Of a stretch of DNA of 32,862 nucleotides, positions 15,473 through 22,597 are shown one piece after another. Below the pieces are notes generated by a model. The model ran no database searches. It worked only from the letters and a program-made list of their open reading frames with translations, and was not told where the DNA came from. Every line of letters starts with the position of its first letter. Positions within the stretch are counted from its first letter, which is position 1. The stretch is taken from positions 1 to 32,862 of the forward strand of contig CANQXR010000026.1 in NCBI GenBank assembly GCA_947627855.1. Reading direction: 5' to 3'. A program made the position numbers and the translations under genes. The DNA is from an uncultured Clostridia bacterium. Lineage in GTDB: Bacteria > Bacillota > Clostridia > Lachnospirales > CAG-274.

Positions 15473-16966
15473 ATGAAGTATGTTATAGGAATAGATTTGG
15501 GAACAAGCGGAGTAAAGGTATTGCTCGTTGACGGTGAGGGGACGGTTCTCCAATCGGCAAGGGCGGAATATTCTCCGGATTTTTATGACGGCGGCTGTGT
15601 AGAGCAGGATCCTGCCGTATGGTGGGAGGGTACTCTCAGAGCCCTTGACAGGCTTTTTGAAGAAAATCCCGGAGCCGCCGCAGACACTGAGGCAATAGCC
15701 GTTTCGGGGCAGATGCATTCGTCGGTTTTTCTTGACGGCAGCGGAGAGGTTATACGCCCCGCCCTTTTATGGAACGACACAAGGACGGGCAGACAGGTTA
15801 AGGAAATATACGAGCTTGCCGGGGGCAGGGAAAAGCTCCTCGATATGACCTGCAATATTGCTCTTGAGGGCTTTACGCTCCCCAAAATTCTTTGGCTTAA
15901 GGAAAACGAGCCTGAAAACTTTGCAAGGCTTGACAAGGTGATTATGCCAAAGGATTACATAAACTACCGCCTTACGGGAAAGGTGGCAACGGATATGTCG
16001 GACGCCGCAGGTACTCTTCTTTTTGATGTGAAAAAAGGGGAATGGGCTTATGAGCTTTGCAGTAAAACAGGCATTCCGACACATATACTTCCCAAGGTTC
16101 TGCCCTCTGTGGGAACTGTGGGAAAGGTAAGCGAGGATATATGCGAAAGGCTTGGACTTAACGGCGACTGCGTGGTTATATGCGGAGGAGCCGACAACAG
16201 CTGTGCGGCAGTGGGCAACGGAGTGCTCAAGCCCGGACAGGGCGTTGTCAGCATAGGCACCAGCGGAACGGTTATAGGCTTTGTGGACAGAATAGAGTCG
16301 GAGGTTGACGGAGGAGTTCACCTTTTCAATTATTCAGTACCCGACAGCTATTATGCCATGGGCTGTATGCTCTGCGCAGGTGAAGCCCTTAATCTTTTCA
16401 AGGGAACATTTCTTGAGGACATATCCTTCGATGAGATAAACCGCTTGGGTGCGGAGGCTCCGGCGGGCAGCGGAGGACTTATATTCCTGCCATATATTTT
16501 CGGTGAACGCTCTCCCCACAACGACCCCAATGCCAGAGGAATGTTTTTCGGAATCAACGGAAACACCGACAAGGGCTGTTATATACGCAGCATAATGGAG
16601 GGCGTGGGCTTTGCCGTAAGAGACCTCTATGAGGAAGTGACCAGATTTACGGAGCTTAAGGAGGTATATATAACAGGAGGCGGAGCAAAATCGGAGCTTT
16701 GGGGACAGATAATATCCGACATACTGAATATACCCTTAAAGGTTCTGAATATTTCCGAGGGACCGTCCTACGGTGCGGCGCTTATAGCCCTTGCAGGTTC
16801 GGGAATTGCCGAAAGCCTTGAAAGCGCAAGAGGTTCTCACATAAAGACGGTCAGAGAATTTACACCAACGGAAAACACTGTAATATACAACAGATATTAT
16901 GAGCTTTTCAGACGGCTTTATAAATCAAACAAGGATAATTTTGCCTATCTTCAGAATATACTGTAA
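15473..16966 (+). CDS. xylB: Xylulokinase (FGGY carbohydrate kinase)
   Basis: A 497-aa FGGY kinase that phosphorylates D-xylulose to xylulose-5-phosphate for the pentose phosphate pathway. Motifs: phosphate 1 GIDLGTSGVKVLL (6-18), GQMHSSVFLD, LLWNDTRTGRQ, ADMSDAAGTLLFD-like ATDMSDAAGTLLFD, GGADNSCAAVGNGV, phosphate 2 SIGTSGTVIGF, and the adenosine loop ITGGGAKSELWGQIISDI. The GQMHS and WNDTRT motifs are typical of xylulokinases rather than glycerol or ribulose kinases. GAGGAGG lies just before the start, 21 bp after the previous gene. No xylose isomerase or transporter is adjacent, so substrate is inferred from motifs. It is the last gene of the rightward unit; a terminator follows. Confidence 0.92.
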   Translation: MKYVIGIDLGTSGVKVLLVDGEGTVLQSARAEYSPDFYDGGCVEQDPAVWWEGTLRALDRLFEENPGAAADTEAIAVSGQMHSSVFLDGSGEVIRPALLWNDTRTGRQVKEIYELAGGREKLLDMTCNIALEGFTLPKILWLKENEPENFARLDKVIMPKDYINYRLTGKVATDMSDAAGTLLFDVKKGEWAYELCSKTGIPTHILPKVLPSVGTVGKVSEDICERLGLNGDCVVICGGADNSCAAVGNGVLKPGQGVVSIGTSGTVIGFVDRIESEVDGGVHLFNYSVPDSYYAMGCMLCAGEALNLFKGTFLEDISFDEINRLGAEAPAGSGGLIFLPYIFGERSPHNDPNARGMFFGINGNTDKGCYIRSIMEGVGFAVRDLYEEVTRFTELKEVYITGGGAKSELWGQIISDILNIPLKVLNISEGPSYGAALIALAGSGIAESLESARGSHIKTVREFTPTENTVIYNRYYELFRRLYKSNKDNFAYLQNIL

Positions 16967-16973
16967 ATAAAAA

Positions 16974-17005
16974 GGCGGCGCAGACAAAATAGGGTCTGCA
17001 CCGCC
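16974..17005. terminator. Bidirectional terminator between convergent genes
   Basis: 16974-16985 pairs with 16994-17005 (12 bp with one mismatch). It is flanked by A-rich sequence on the left, which gives a U-tract on the minus strand, and ATTATTTATT on the right. It serves xylB on the plus strand and the gene ending at 17025 on the minus strand. Confidence 0.8.
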
Positions 17006-17024
17006 ATTATTTATTCGCCGCCGG

Positions 17025-17714
17025 TTATTTTGCATAAAGCATAGCGTCATATAAGCCAACAAGTCCGGAGCCTTCAACCTCAATTTTAAGTACAGAGGTA
17101 TCGGAAACGTCAAGCTCTATTTTTTCCGGCTGTGAGTCGGCTTTCATAGGTTCCGAAGAATATATTTCCTTATCATCGGAATATATTCTGAGTGTTTTTG
17201 TATTCTGATTTTTTCTTTCAACATAGGGAACAGCCACAACGGCTTCAAAGCTTTTATACTTTCCGTTAAGGGAATATTCAACCTTGTTTTCAACATCTGC
17301 CCCCACGCCGGAGCAATTTAAAATGCAGCCGCTTTCATGCTTCTGGTTCTGATTGTCGGCTCCCTTTTCAACGTGCTCTATTTTTGCGAAGCTGTTGTTG
17401 TAGGAGTACATATCCTCAAGACGGGTGTCGGTTTCCACATATGCCGAGGGCATAGCACCAAGATAAACGGTGTTTGTTTCGCCTACCCAGTTTACCTCTT
17501 TGCCAACGGCGTTTGCGATGGCTCTTACGGGCAGATAGGTCGTTCCGTTGTATATAAACGGCTCGGCTCCCGTTGTGTCCACAAGCTCACCGTCGGCATA
17601 AACGGTTATGTTTTTGTAGGTTAAGGCTCCCTGTTCCGTTCCCTGCTTTGCCATTACCGCAAACGGATTTGCACACATAGCTAAAGCCATTCCGACTAAA
17701 ATAATTTTTTTCAT
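17025..17714 (-). CDS. Secreted protein: copper-amine-oxidase-like stalk plus NPCBM-like domain
   Basis: A 229-aa exported protein. The ATG at 17714 has AAAGGAGG upstream; residues 1-22 are a signal peptide (MKKIILVGMALAMCANPFAV). Residues about 30-80 match a copper-amine-oxidase-N-like stalk (NITVYADGELVD, FIYNGTTYLPVRAIANAVG). Residues about 90-229 look like an NPCBM/NEW2 carbohydrate-binding module, with SLNGKYKSFEAVVAVPY, LRIYSDDKEIY and a closing LKIEVEGSGLVGLYDAMLYA. NPCBM modules usually sit on glycoside hydrolases; here no catalytic domain is attached. Likely a surface or secreted carbohydrate-binding protein. The stalk domain also occurs in the protein at 1854-3197, which suggests a shared surface-protein toolkit. 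Confidence 0.82.
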   Translation of the reverse strand: MKKIILVGMALAMCANPFAVMAKQGTEQGALTYKNITVYADGELVDTTGAEPFIYNGTTYLPVRAIANAVGKEVNWVGETNTVYLGAMPSAYVETDTRLEDMYSYNNSFAKIEHVEKGADNQNQKHESGCILNCSGVGADVENKVEYSLNGKYKSFEAVVAVPYVERKNQNTKTLRIYSDDKEIYSSEPMKADSQPEKIELDVSDTSVLKIEVEGSGLVGLYDAMLYAK

Positions 17715-17750
17715 TCTGCTTTCCTCCTTTGGGGTATTAAATGTTTTTAT

Positions 17751-17784
17751 AAAAAAGAGGTTCTGCAAAATATGACGCAGAACC
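17751..17784 (-). terminator. Intrinsic terminator
   Basis: GGTTCTGC (17759-17766) pairs with GCAGAACC (17777-17784); on the minus strand a run of six T follows (complement of 17751-17756). It ends the transcript of the gene at 17795-18055, separating it from the secreted protein downstream. Confidence 0.8.
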
Positions 17785-17794
17785 GCCTTTTTTG

Positions 17795-18055
17795 TTACTT
17801 ACCGGCTTCGTTTAGCTCTTCTTCAAGCTCTTCTTCGTCAAATGGATAGACATCGCTGTCATCGTCAAAATATTCCTCATAAACCTCATAGGAATCAGCC
17901 GAATTTTTAAGCTTTAAAACAACATAAATTATAATAAGCGTAACAATAACAACGCCGCATATTATAAATGTCAGAAATCTGAAGTTTGACGAAGCTCTGA
18001 GTTTGTTGATATTCTTTTTGATTTCCTGAATTGAATCCTTGCATGAATCTTCCAT
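17795..18055 (-). CDS. Small membrane protein with acidic tail, 86 aa
   Basis: An 86-aa protein. Residues about 1-25 are polar (MEDSCKDSIQEIKKNINKLR), residues about 27-50 form one transmembrane helix (FLTFIICGVVIVTLIIIYVV), and the C-terminal 30 residues are extremely acidic (EEYFDDDSDVYPFDEEELEE). Start ATG has AAGGAGG upstream. It is terminated independently at 17751-17784 and preceded by a structured leader (18062-18177). I recognise no named family; the charge pattern resembles small membrane proteins that bind a basic partner or cations, but function is unknown. Confidence 0.75.
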   Translation of the reverse strand: MEDSCKDSIQEIKKNINKLRASSNFRFLTFIICGVVIVTLIIIYVVLKLKNSADSYEVYEEYFDDDSDVYPFDEEELEEELNEAGK

Positions 18056-18061
18056 AATAAG

Positions 18062-18177
18062 CCCTCCTTTCGTGGGAATATTGTGGGAAACACCGATCCC
18101 GATATTTCCGTAGGGTCAGGATAAGACCTGACGGTTTTGCGCCGTCTGGGGGTCACTTCGCAACGGCGGTTATACGA
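18062..18177 (-). other. Structured intergenic leader with tandem hairpins
   Basis: On the minus strand, between a Nudix gene and the 86-aa protein, lie successive hairpins: CGCCGT...ACGGCG (around 18140-18170), GTCAGG-TCTTAT-CCTGAC (around 18112-18131) bracketed by CCG/CGG, and an imperfect one around 18070-18108. None has a T-tract, so they are not terminators. The region ends just before a ribosome binding site. It could be a cis-regulatory RNA or a 3'-UTR structure; I do not recognise a known riboswitch class. Confidence 0.4.
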
Positions 18178-18684
18178 TCAGATATTTCTCCTGAAATACT
18201 TAACAGCGGACTCCTTATGCTTCATATCCATATATTCCATATATGCACGCCGCATTATCTGCTTTTCATCATGAAATTTAAGAAGATAATAGGCCTCGTG
18301 CTGCTTATAAAAGCCCGCATCCGCAAAAAATTCCTCCGCCTGCGGCTTGTAGTGATAAGAGTTAGCCGTCATAAAATACCAATGGACGGTTTTATTTATT
18401 ATATCCTCCGCCCCTCTGAAGGTATACTGAGTTTTTCCTATATATTTAATTATTCTGGCGTCGGCGTCCGTTTCTTCCTTTACTTCTCTCAGCGCCGTTT
18501 CCTGAAATGTTTCTCCGGGCTCTACCGTTCCCTTAGGAAGCACCCATCCCATATACCTGCCGTTCTGATTTTTATAAAGCAGCAATACTTTTCCCCTGAA
18601 TATAACTACACCTCCGCAGCTTACTGCATCAATCACATTATATTCCTCCGATACATAAGACACAGCGGTTCCTGTGTAAAGCAT
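18178..18684 (-). CDS. Nudix hydrolase
   Basis: A 168-aa Nudix-family pyrophosphohydrolase from ATG 18684 (MLYTGTAVSYVSEEYN). The Nudix box is GTVEPGETFQETALREVKEE, with the metal-binding REVKEE core. It is preceded by VLLLYKNQNGRYMGWVLPKG, typical of housecleaning or diadenosine-polyphosphate-type Nudix enzymes. A C-terminal extension rich in aromatic and basic residues follows (HYKPQAEEFFADAGF, RRAYMEYMDMKHKE). Substrate cannot be assigned. There is no clear ribosome binding site before the ATG, and the strong promoter at 18701-18729 would leave only about a 10-nt leader. Alternatively translation begins elsewhere, but I find no better start. Confidence 0.82.
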   Translation of the reverse strand: MLYTGTAVSYVSEEYNVIDAVSCGGVVIFRGKVLLLYKNQNGRYMGWVLPKGTVEPGETFQETALREVKEETDADARIIKYIGKTQYTFRGAEDIINKTVHWYFMTANSYHYKPQAEEFFADAGFYKQHEAYYLLKFHDEKQIMRRAYMEYMDMKHKESAVKYFRRNI

Positions 18685-18700
18685 AAGCTTTATTTCTAAT

Positions 18701-18729
18701 ATTATAACCTTTTGCCATAATATTTTCAA
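18701..18729 (-). promoter_or_regulatory. Consensus sigma-A promoter for the Nudix gene
   Basis: On the minus strand TTGAAA (18724-18729) and a perfect TATAAT (18701-18706) are spaced 17 bp apart. Transcription should begin near 18694, only about 10 nt before the ATG at 18684. Confidence 0.8.
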
Positions 18730-18889
18730 TATAAATTTTAACTTTTTTTGTATAATTTTATATAACCTTAATCCAAACAAATTATCCTTAATTGCAATAT
18801 CAAATAGGACACTTTATCACAACAAAATATGACAATGTATAGAGGAGGTCAATCATAGCCTGCCTTGATTGACCTTATTCAGCCTACAA

Positions 18890-18958
18890 CACTTTCAGAA
18901 AGATGTGTCAAGGGCGCGCATGCGCTCGTATTACCCTTGACTCATTTTTCTGAAAGTG
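18890..18958. repeat. Cruciform-like nested inverted repeat
   Basis: CACTTTCAGAAA (18890-18901) pairs with 18947-18958; inside it GTCAAGGG (18907-18914) pairs with 18934-18941; the apex holds the palindrome GCGCATGCGC (18916-18925). A further hairpin lies at 18847-18855 with 18866-18874. The structure replaces the expected transposase C-terminus, so it marks a rearrangement junction. Confidence 0.6.
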
Positions 18959-19546
18959 CTGCCCCTGCTTTATTAATGGCAAATTTTCTTATGGCTTCAT
19001 CTCCTATCTTGTCGAAATCTGTTCCTTTTTTGAAAAAACTTCTTAACAATGAATTTTGTTTCTCGTTTGTTCCTCTTTCAAAGGAAGAGTATGGGTGTGC
19101 ATAATATATATGTGTGCCGGAAAATGTTTCTGTTAAAGCCGAAAATTCACTTCCGTTAGCGCCGGTTATGCTTTTGAATGCAACGTTTTCATATCCTTTG
19201 AATCTGCTCATTATTTCAGAAAGCTTGTTTTCTGAGATTTCTTTCTCTACATCTTCTATAAACTCCACTGCTTCTGACAGCTTATAGCTTTTTCTGCATC
19301 TTTTTCGGTTCTCCTCATAAACCCTCTGCCCTACATCGGAAAAATGTTTGGTGTATGTTGTCAGATCTGTCCTTTTTTGCACTGCCGATCCTCGCTTTGT
19401 TTCATTATATAAAGCGGATCTGTGAATTCCCAATAATTTTGCGATTTAGGTCTTTGGCATTTTCTCATTAAGCCATCTCTCAATTAATTTCCTTTATATG
19501 TTAAGTGCTTGAATTTTCTTGTTGTTGTATACTTATTATAAGTCAT
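18942..19546 (-). pseudogene. IS30-family transposase remnant
   Basis: A truncated IS30-type transposase. The original start is ATG 19546, with AAGGAG upstream, and the first 35 codons (family pattern KHLTYK...RWLNEKMPKT) are split by a frameshift and stop. From 19433 one frame reads MGIHRSALYNETKRGSAVQK, then DVGQRVYEENRKRCRKSYKL. It jumps to FKSITGANGSEFS and YYAHPYSSFERGTNEKQNSL. The central part carrying the first catalytic Asp is largely missing, and the second catalytic Asp appears changed to Ala (TGANGSEF instead of TADNGSEF). The C-terminus is replaced by a cruciform-like repeat. It cannot be active. It differs from the transposase at 393-1639 and so represents a separate insertion. 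Confidence 0.82.
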
Positions 19547-19684
19547 AGCTAAACTCCTTTATTTGATATTTTTTTGCAGTTCTATAATATCACAGTTTGC
19601 TATGACTTTTCTATATTTTTATCTGTCCTATTTGATTTTACAACGAACCACCCTTACTTTTATACGGAAAATTTTCAAAAAATG

Positions 19685-19713
19685 TTGACAGACATCAGAA
19701 AAAATGGTATTAT
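19685..19713 (+). promoter_or_regulatory. Strong promoter of the rplU operon
   Basis: A perfect TTGACA (19685-19690), 17-bp spacer and TATTAT (19708-19713) preceded by TGG. It drives the L21 leader and the rplU-prp-rpmA genes. The right end of the IS remnant lies 42 bp upstream. Confidence 0.85.
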
Positions 19714-19719
19714 TAATCT

Positions 19720-19805
19720 GTTGCGATTATACAGTTACCGCTCGGAGAGGTTTAATGCCGATTTTCGGAACCGTATCCGGCGTGTTCCTGATTTTACAAG
19801 GAGGT
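19720..19805 (+). ncRNA. L21-type ribosomal protein leader (candidate)
   Basis: The roughly 95-nt untranslated stretch between promoter and rplU contains ACCGCTCGGAGAGGTTTAAT, then CCGATTTTCGG and a GGAACCGTATCCGGCGTGTTCC segment able to form hairpins before AAGGAGGTG. Firmicutes L21 leaders (Rfam RF00559) have a conserved CCGCTC...GAGAGGTTT element in this position and allow autoregulation by L21. The match is from memory of the motif, not from a covariance search. Confidence 0.6.
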
Positions 19806-19814
19806 GCAAAAGAA

Positions 19815-20123
19815 ATGTATGCTATTATCGAAACAGGCGGAAAGCAGTATAAGGTTTCTGAGGGAGATGTTATCACTGTTGAAAAGCTTGGCGTAGAATC
19901 CGGCGAATATACATTTGACAAGGTTCTTGTTGTAGCTGACGGTGAAAATGTTACCATAGGCACACCTGTTGTCAGCGGAGCCACAGTTACCGCAAATGTA
20001 CTCGGAGAAGGCAAGGCTAAAAAGGTTATCGTTTATAAGTATAAGCCAAAAAAGGGTTTCCACAAAAAACGTGGTCACAGACAGCCTTTTACAAAGCTTA
20101 GTATAACAAAAATAAATGCATAA
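19815..20123 (+). CDS. rplU: 50S ribosomal protein L21
   Basis: A 102-aa ribosomal protein L21. It starts [18 protein letters not shown], the family signature, and ends with the RNA-binding [19 protein letters not shown] followed by KLSITKI. The start at 19815 is preceded by AAGGAGGTG. It is the first gene of the classic Firmicutes set rplU-prp-rpmA. Length is normal. Confidence 0.98.
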   Translation: MYAIIETGGKQYKVSEGDVITVEKLGVESGEYTFDKVLVVADGENVTIGTPVVSGATVTANVLGEGKAKKVIVYKYKPKKGFHKKRGHRQPFTKLSITKINA

Positions 20124-20129
20124 ACAACT

Positions 20130-20471
20130 ATGCTGACAATAACAATACTGAAAAAAGGGAAAACAATCTGCGGCTTTGAAATAAGCTCCCATACAGACCC
20201 CATAGTGTGCAGCGCTGTTTCGGCTCTTTCACAGAGCACGGTAAACGCAATAGAGGCTCTTACCTCCGTAGGCGACAGCTACACTGTAAAAACAGATGAG
20301 GACAAAGGCTATCTTTACTTTATGATACCATCGGTTTATGAGGGAGAAAAAAATTACGACGCCGACCTTCTTCTGAGAGCCTTTGAGCTTTCGGCAAGGT
20401 CGATCGAAGAGCAGTATTCCCGATATGTTAAGGTAAAAAACAAGGAGGTGTCAACCAATGTTAAAAATTAA
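20130..20471 (+). CDS. prp: Ribosomal-processing cysteine protease Prp
   Basis: A 113-aa protein in the position of YsxB/Prp, the protease that removes the N-terminal extension of L27 before it enters the ribosome. The putative catalytic His21 lies in FEISSHTDP and Cys27 in [12 protein letters not shown]. Downstream TVNAIEAL and [17 protein letters not shown] are typical. The spacing is unusual: His and Cys are 6 residues apart, while characterised homologues have a GHA...DIVC arrangement with about 12. The substrate gene rpmA overlaps its 3' end by 14 bp and encodes the matching cleavage motif. The gene begins 6 bp after rplU. Confidence 0.88.
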   Translation: MLTITILKKGKTICGFEISSHTDPIVCSAVSALSQSTVNAIEALTSVGDSYTVKTDEDKGYLYFMIPSVYEGEKNYDADLLLRAFELSARSIEEQYSRYVKVKNKEVSTNVKN

Positions 20472-20748
20472 CCTTCAGTTATTTGCTCACAAAAAAGGTT
20501 CAGGTTCATCAAAAAACGGACGTGACTCCAATTCAAAAAGACTCGGAGCCAAAAGAGCAGACGGACAGCACGTACTTGCAGGAAATATTCTTTACACTCA
20601 GAACGGTACAAAGATACATCCCGGTATTAACGTAGGCTGCGGAAACAACTATACATTATATGCTAAAGTTGACGGCAAAGTTAAATTTGAAAGACTTGGC
20701 AGAAAGAAAAAGCAGGTTTCTGTATATCCTATAGAAGCAGAGGCTTAA
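20458..20748 (+). CDS. rpmA: 50S ribosomal protein L27 with cleavable N-terminal extension
   Basis: A 96-aa L27. The first residues [18 protein letters not shown] include the extension NLQLFA ahead of HKKG, the site cut by Prp in Firmicutes. The mature part shows [27 protein letters not shown] and [12 protein letters not shown], all typical. Its start overlaps the prp stop by 14 bp, so protease and substrate are translationally linked. A terminator follows at 20762. Confidence 0.98.
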   Translation: MLKINLQLFAHKKGSGSSKNGRDSNSKRLGAKRADGQHVLAGNILYTQNGTKIHPGINVGCGNNYTLYAKVDGKVKFERLGRKKKQVSVYPIEAEA

Positions 20749-20761
20749 TTTTATGAATCTT

Positions 20762-20795
20762 ACGGCTATATTATAAACTATATAGCCGTTTTTAT
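20762..20795 (+). terminator. Intrinsic terminator after rpmA
   Basis: ACGGCTATAT (20762-20771) pairs with ATATAGCCGT (20780-20789), followed by TTTTTATAT. It separates the L21/L27 transcript from obgE, though the 35-bp gap to obgE suggests partial read-through. Confidence 0.82.
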
Positions 20796-20830
20796 ATACA
20801 CGGCATAATGTGCCGCAAGAGGTGGACTGT

Positions 20831-22111
20831 ATGTTTATTGACAGAGTAAAAATTCACGTTAAGGGCGGAAAAGGCGGAAACGGCTGCGTTTCGTTTTACC
20901 GTGCAAAATATATAACTCACGGAGGTCCCGACGGCGGCGACGGCGGAAAGGGAGGAGATGTTGTGTTTGTTGTGGACACAAGCATGAACACGCTTATGGA
21001 TTTCCGCTATAAAAGAACATTTGAAGCCGAAAACGGCAGGGACGGCGGCAAGAAAAACTGCTCCGGAGCAGGGGGCGCCGACATTGTAATAAAGGTTCCT
21101 CCGGGAACAATTATAAGAGAAGCCTCAACCAATAAGGTAATGGCGGATCTTACAAAAACCGACGAGAGAAAAATACTCATAAAAGGTGGCAGAGGTGGCA
21201 GAGGAAACCGCCATTTTGCCACAGCCACAAGACAGGCTCCGAGATACAGCGAGCAGGGCAAGCCCGCAAAGGAATATGATATAATTCTGGAGCTTAAGCT
21301 GATAGCCGATGTAGGGCTTATAGGGCTGCCAAGTGCAGGCAAATCGACTATTCTCAAAATGGCAACAAACGCAAATCCCAAAATAGCGGAATATCACTTT
21401 ACCACACTAAGCCCCAACCTCGGAGTTGTAAGAGGAAAATACGGGAAGGACTTCGTGCTTGCGGACATACCGGGACTTATTGAGGGAGCAAGCGAGGGAG
21501 CGGGGCTTGGCTTTGACTTCTTAAGGCATACGGAGCGTACAAAGGCATTCATTCATGTTGTGGACGCAGCAGGCATCGAGGGCAACGATCCCGTTGAGAG
21601 CATACGGCTTATAAATGAGGAGCTTTACAAATATAATAAGGAGCTTTTGGAAAGACCCATGATAATTGCCGCCAACAAAATGGATATTGCCGAGGCGGAA
21701 GCCAACCTTGAAAGAATAAAGGACACTTATGAAGGCAAGGGCATAAAGGTGTTTCCTGTTTCCGCCATCACAAACAAGGGCATTGACGAGCTTCTGAAGG
21801 AGGCAGCCGAAATACTCAGAAGCTGTCCGGAGGATATTGTATTTGAAGAGGAATATGACGAATTCACAGACGAAATTTCAGAGGATAAGGCGAAATTTAC
21901 AATAAACGAAATCGAGCCGGGGTATTTCCTCGTTGAAGGCGCAGGAGTGGAAAGAATGATTGGCTATACAAATATAGACACGGAAAAGGGATTTGCATTT
22001 TTCCAGAATTATCTGCGAGAAAAAGGAATCATTGAAGCCCTCAAAGCCAAGGGCATAAAGGACGGAGATACGGTTGCAATTTATGACTCTGAGTTTGAGT
22101 TTTTTGAATAA
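20831..22111 (+). CDS. obgE: GTPase ObgE/CgtA
   Basis: A 426-aa Obg GTPase involved in 50S ribosome maturation and stress control. The start is ATG 20831 (MFIDRVKIHVKGGKGGNG) with AGAGGTGG upstream; the frame is open seven codons farther but lacks a site. Domains: the glycine-rich Obg fold (about 1-158, GGDGGKGGDVVF, PPGTIIREA, GGRGGRGNRHF), the G domain (GLPSAGKSTIL, DIPGLIEGASEGAG, ANKMD, SAITNKG), and a C-terminal OCT domain (about 345-426, FTINEIEPGYFLVEGAGVER). The OCT domain is typical of Gram-positive Obg. yhbY follows. Confidence 0.97.
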   Translation: MFIDRVKIHVKGGKGGNGCVSFYRAKYITHGGPDGGDGGKGGDVVFVVDTSMNTLMDFRYKRTFEAENGRDGGKKNCSGAGGADIVIKVPPGTIIREASTNKVMADLTKTDERKILIKGGRGGRGNRHFATATRQAPRYSEQGKPAKEYDIILELKLIADVGLIGLPSAGKSTILKMATNANPKIAEYHFTTLSPNLGVVRGKYGKDFVLADIPGLIEGASEGAGLGFDFLRHTERTKAFIHVVDAAGIEGNDPVESIRLINEELYKYNKELLERPMIIAANKMDIAEAEANLERIKDTYEGKGIKVFPVSAITNKGIDELLKEAAEILRSCPEDIVFEEEYDEFTDEISEDKAKFTINEIEPGYFLVEGAGVERMIGYTNIDTEKGFAFFQNYLREKGIIEALKAKGIKDGDTVAIYDSEFEFFE

Positions 22112-22150
22112 GTGCAGTCCGGACCTTCCTTACAGAAAAGGAGTGAGAAA

Positions 22151-22444
22151 ATGCTTACAAGCAAACAAAGAGCTTATCTTAAAAAAGAAGCCGCCAAGCT
22201 TACCCCTGTTATACAGGTGGGCAAGGCAGGAGCAAGCCCCGAAGTGGTAAAGTCCGCCGCAGAGGCTCTTGCCGCAAGGGAGCTTATAAAGGGAACTGTT
22301 CTTGAAAACTGCCTTGAGGACGTAAAGTATATAGCCGAAGTAATTTCGGAAAGAACAAGATCTCAGGTGGTTCAGACAATAGGCAGAAAATTCGTGCTTT
22401 ACAAAGGCTCTGACAAAAAGCTGTATGAGCTTCCCAAAGCGTGA
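22151..22444 (+). CDS. yhbY: YhbY family RNA-binding protein (CRM domain)
   Basis: A 97-aa protein consisting of one CRM domain that binds pre-50S ribosomal RNA. Key segments are MLTSKQRAYLKKEA, LTPVIQVGKAGAS with the GxxG-type loop, AARELIKGTVLENC and VVQTIGRKFVLYK. Start ATG 22151 has AAAGGAGTG upstream; the longer open frame is rejected. Together with obgE it completes a ribosome-assembly cluster. Confidence 0.92.
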   Translation: MLTSKQRAYLKKEAAKLTPVIQVGKAGASPEVVKSAAEALAARELIKGTVLENCLEDVKYIAEVISERTRSQVVQTIGRKFVLYKGSDKKLYELPKA

Positions 22445-22472
22445 CAACAAAGGCACTTCCTGAAATTTTAAC

Positions 22473-22501
22473 TTGAAAAGGCAGACGTATTGTTATAAAA
22501 T
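22473..22501 (+). promoter_or_regulatory. Promoter of the aminotransferase gene
   Basis: TTGAAA (22473-22478), 17 bp, TAAAAT (22496-22501). The leader that follows has a hairpin, GGCGGA (22540-22545) pairing with TCCGCC (22563-22568), before GGGGGAGG and the start codon. No T-box or known riboswitch motif is recognised. Confidence 0.6.
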
Positions 22502-22597
22502 AATTATATACGCAGTGTATTATATCGTCTGTGCAATATGGCGGAATCCGGAATTTCACAGGTCCGCCGTCGGTTTATATATGGGGGAGGGTTTGAT

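Larger units (their letters stand above)
18792..19643. mobile_element. Decayed IS30-like element with 19-bp inverted repeats
   Basis: Imperfect inverted repeats at 18792-18810 and 19625-19643 agree at 17 of 19 positions (core ATCAAATAGGAC) and enclose a shortened IS30-type transposase. At 852 bp the element is shorter than an intact IS30 relative (usually over 1 kb), consistent with internal deletion. It sits in the divergent intergenic region between the Nudix gene and rplU, leaving both promoters intact. The first 56 bases of its left end recur at 29037-29092 with three differences. Confidence 0.78.
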
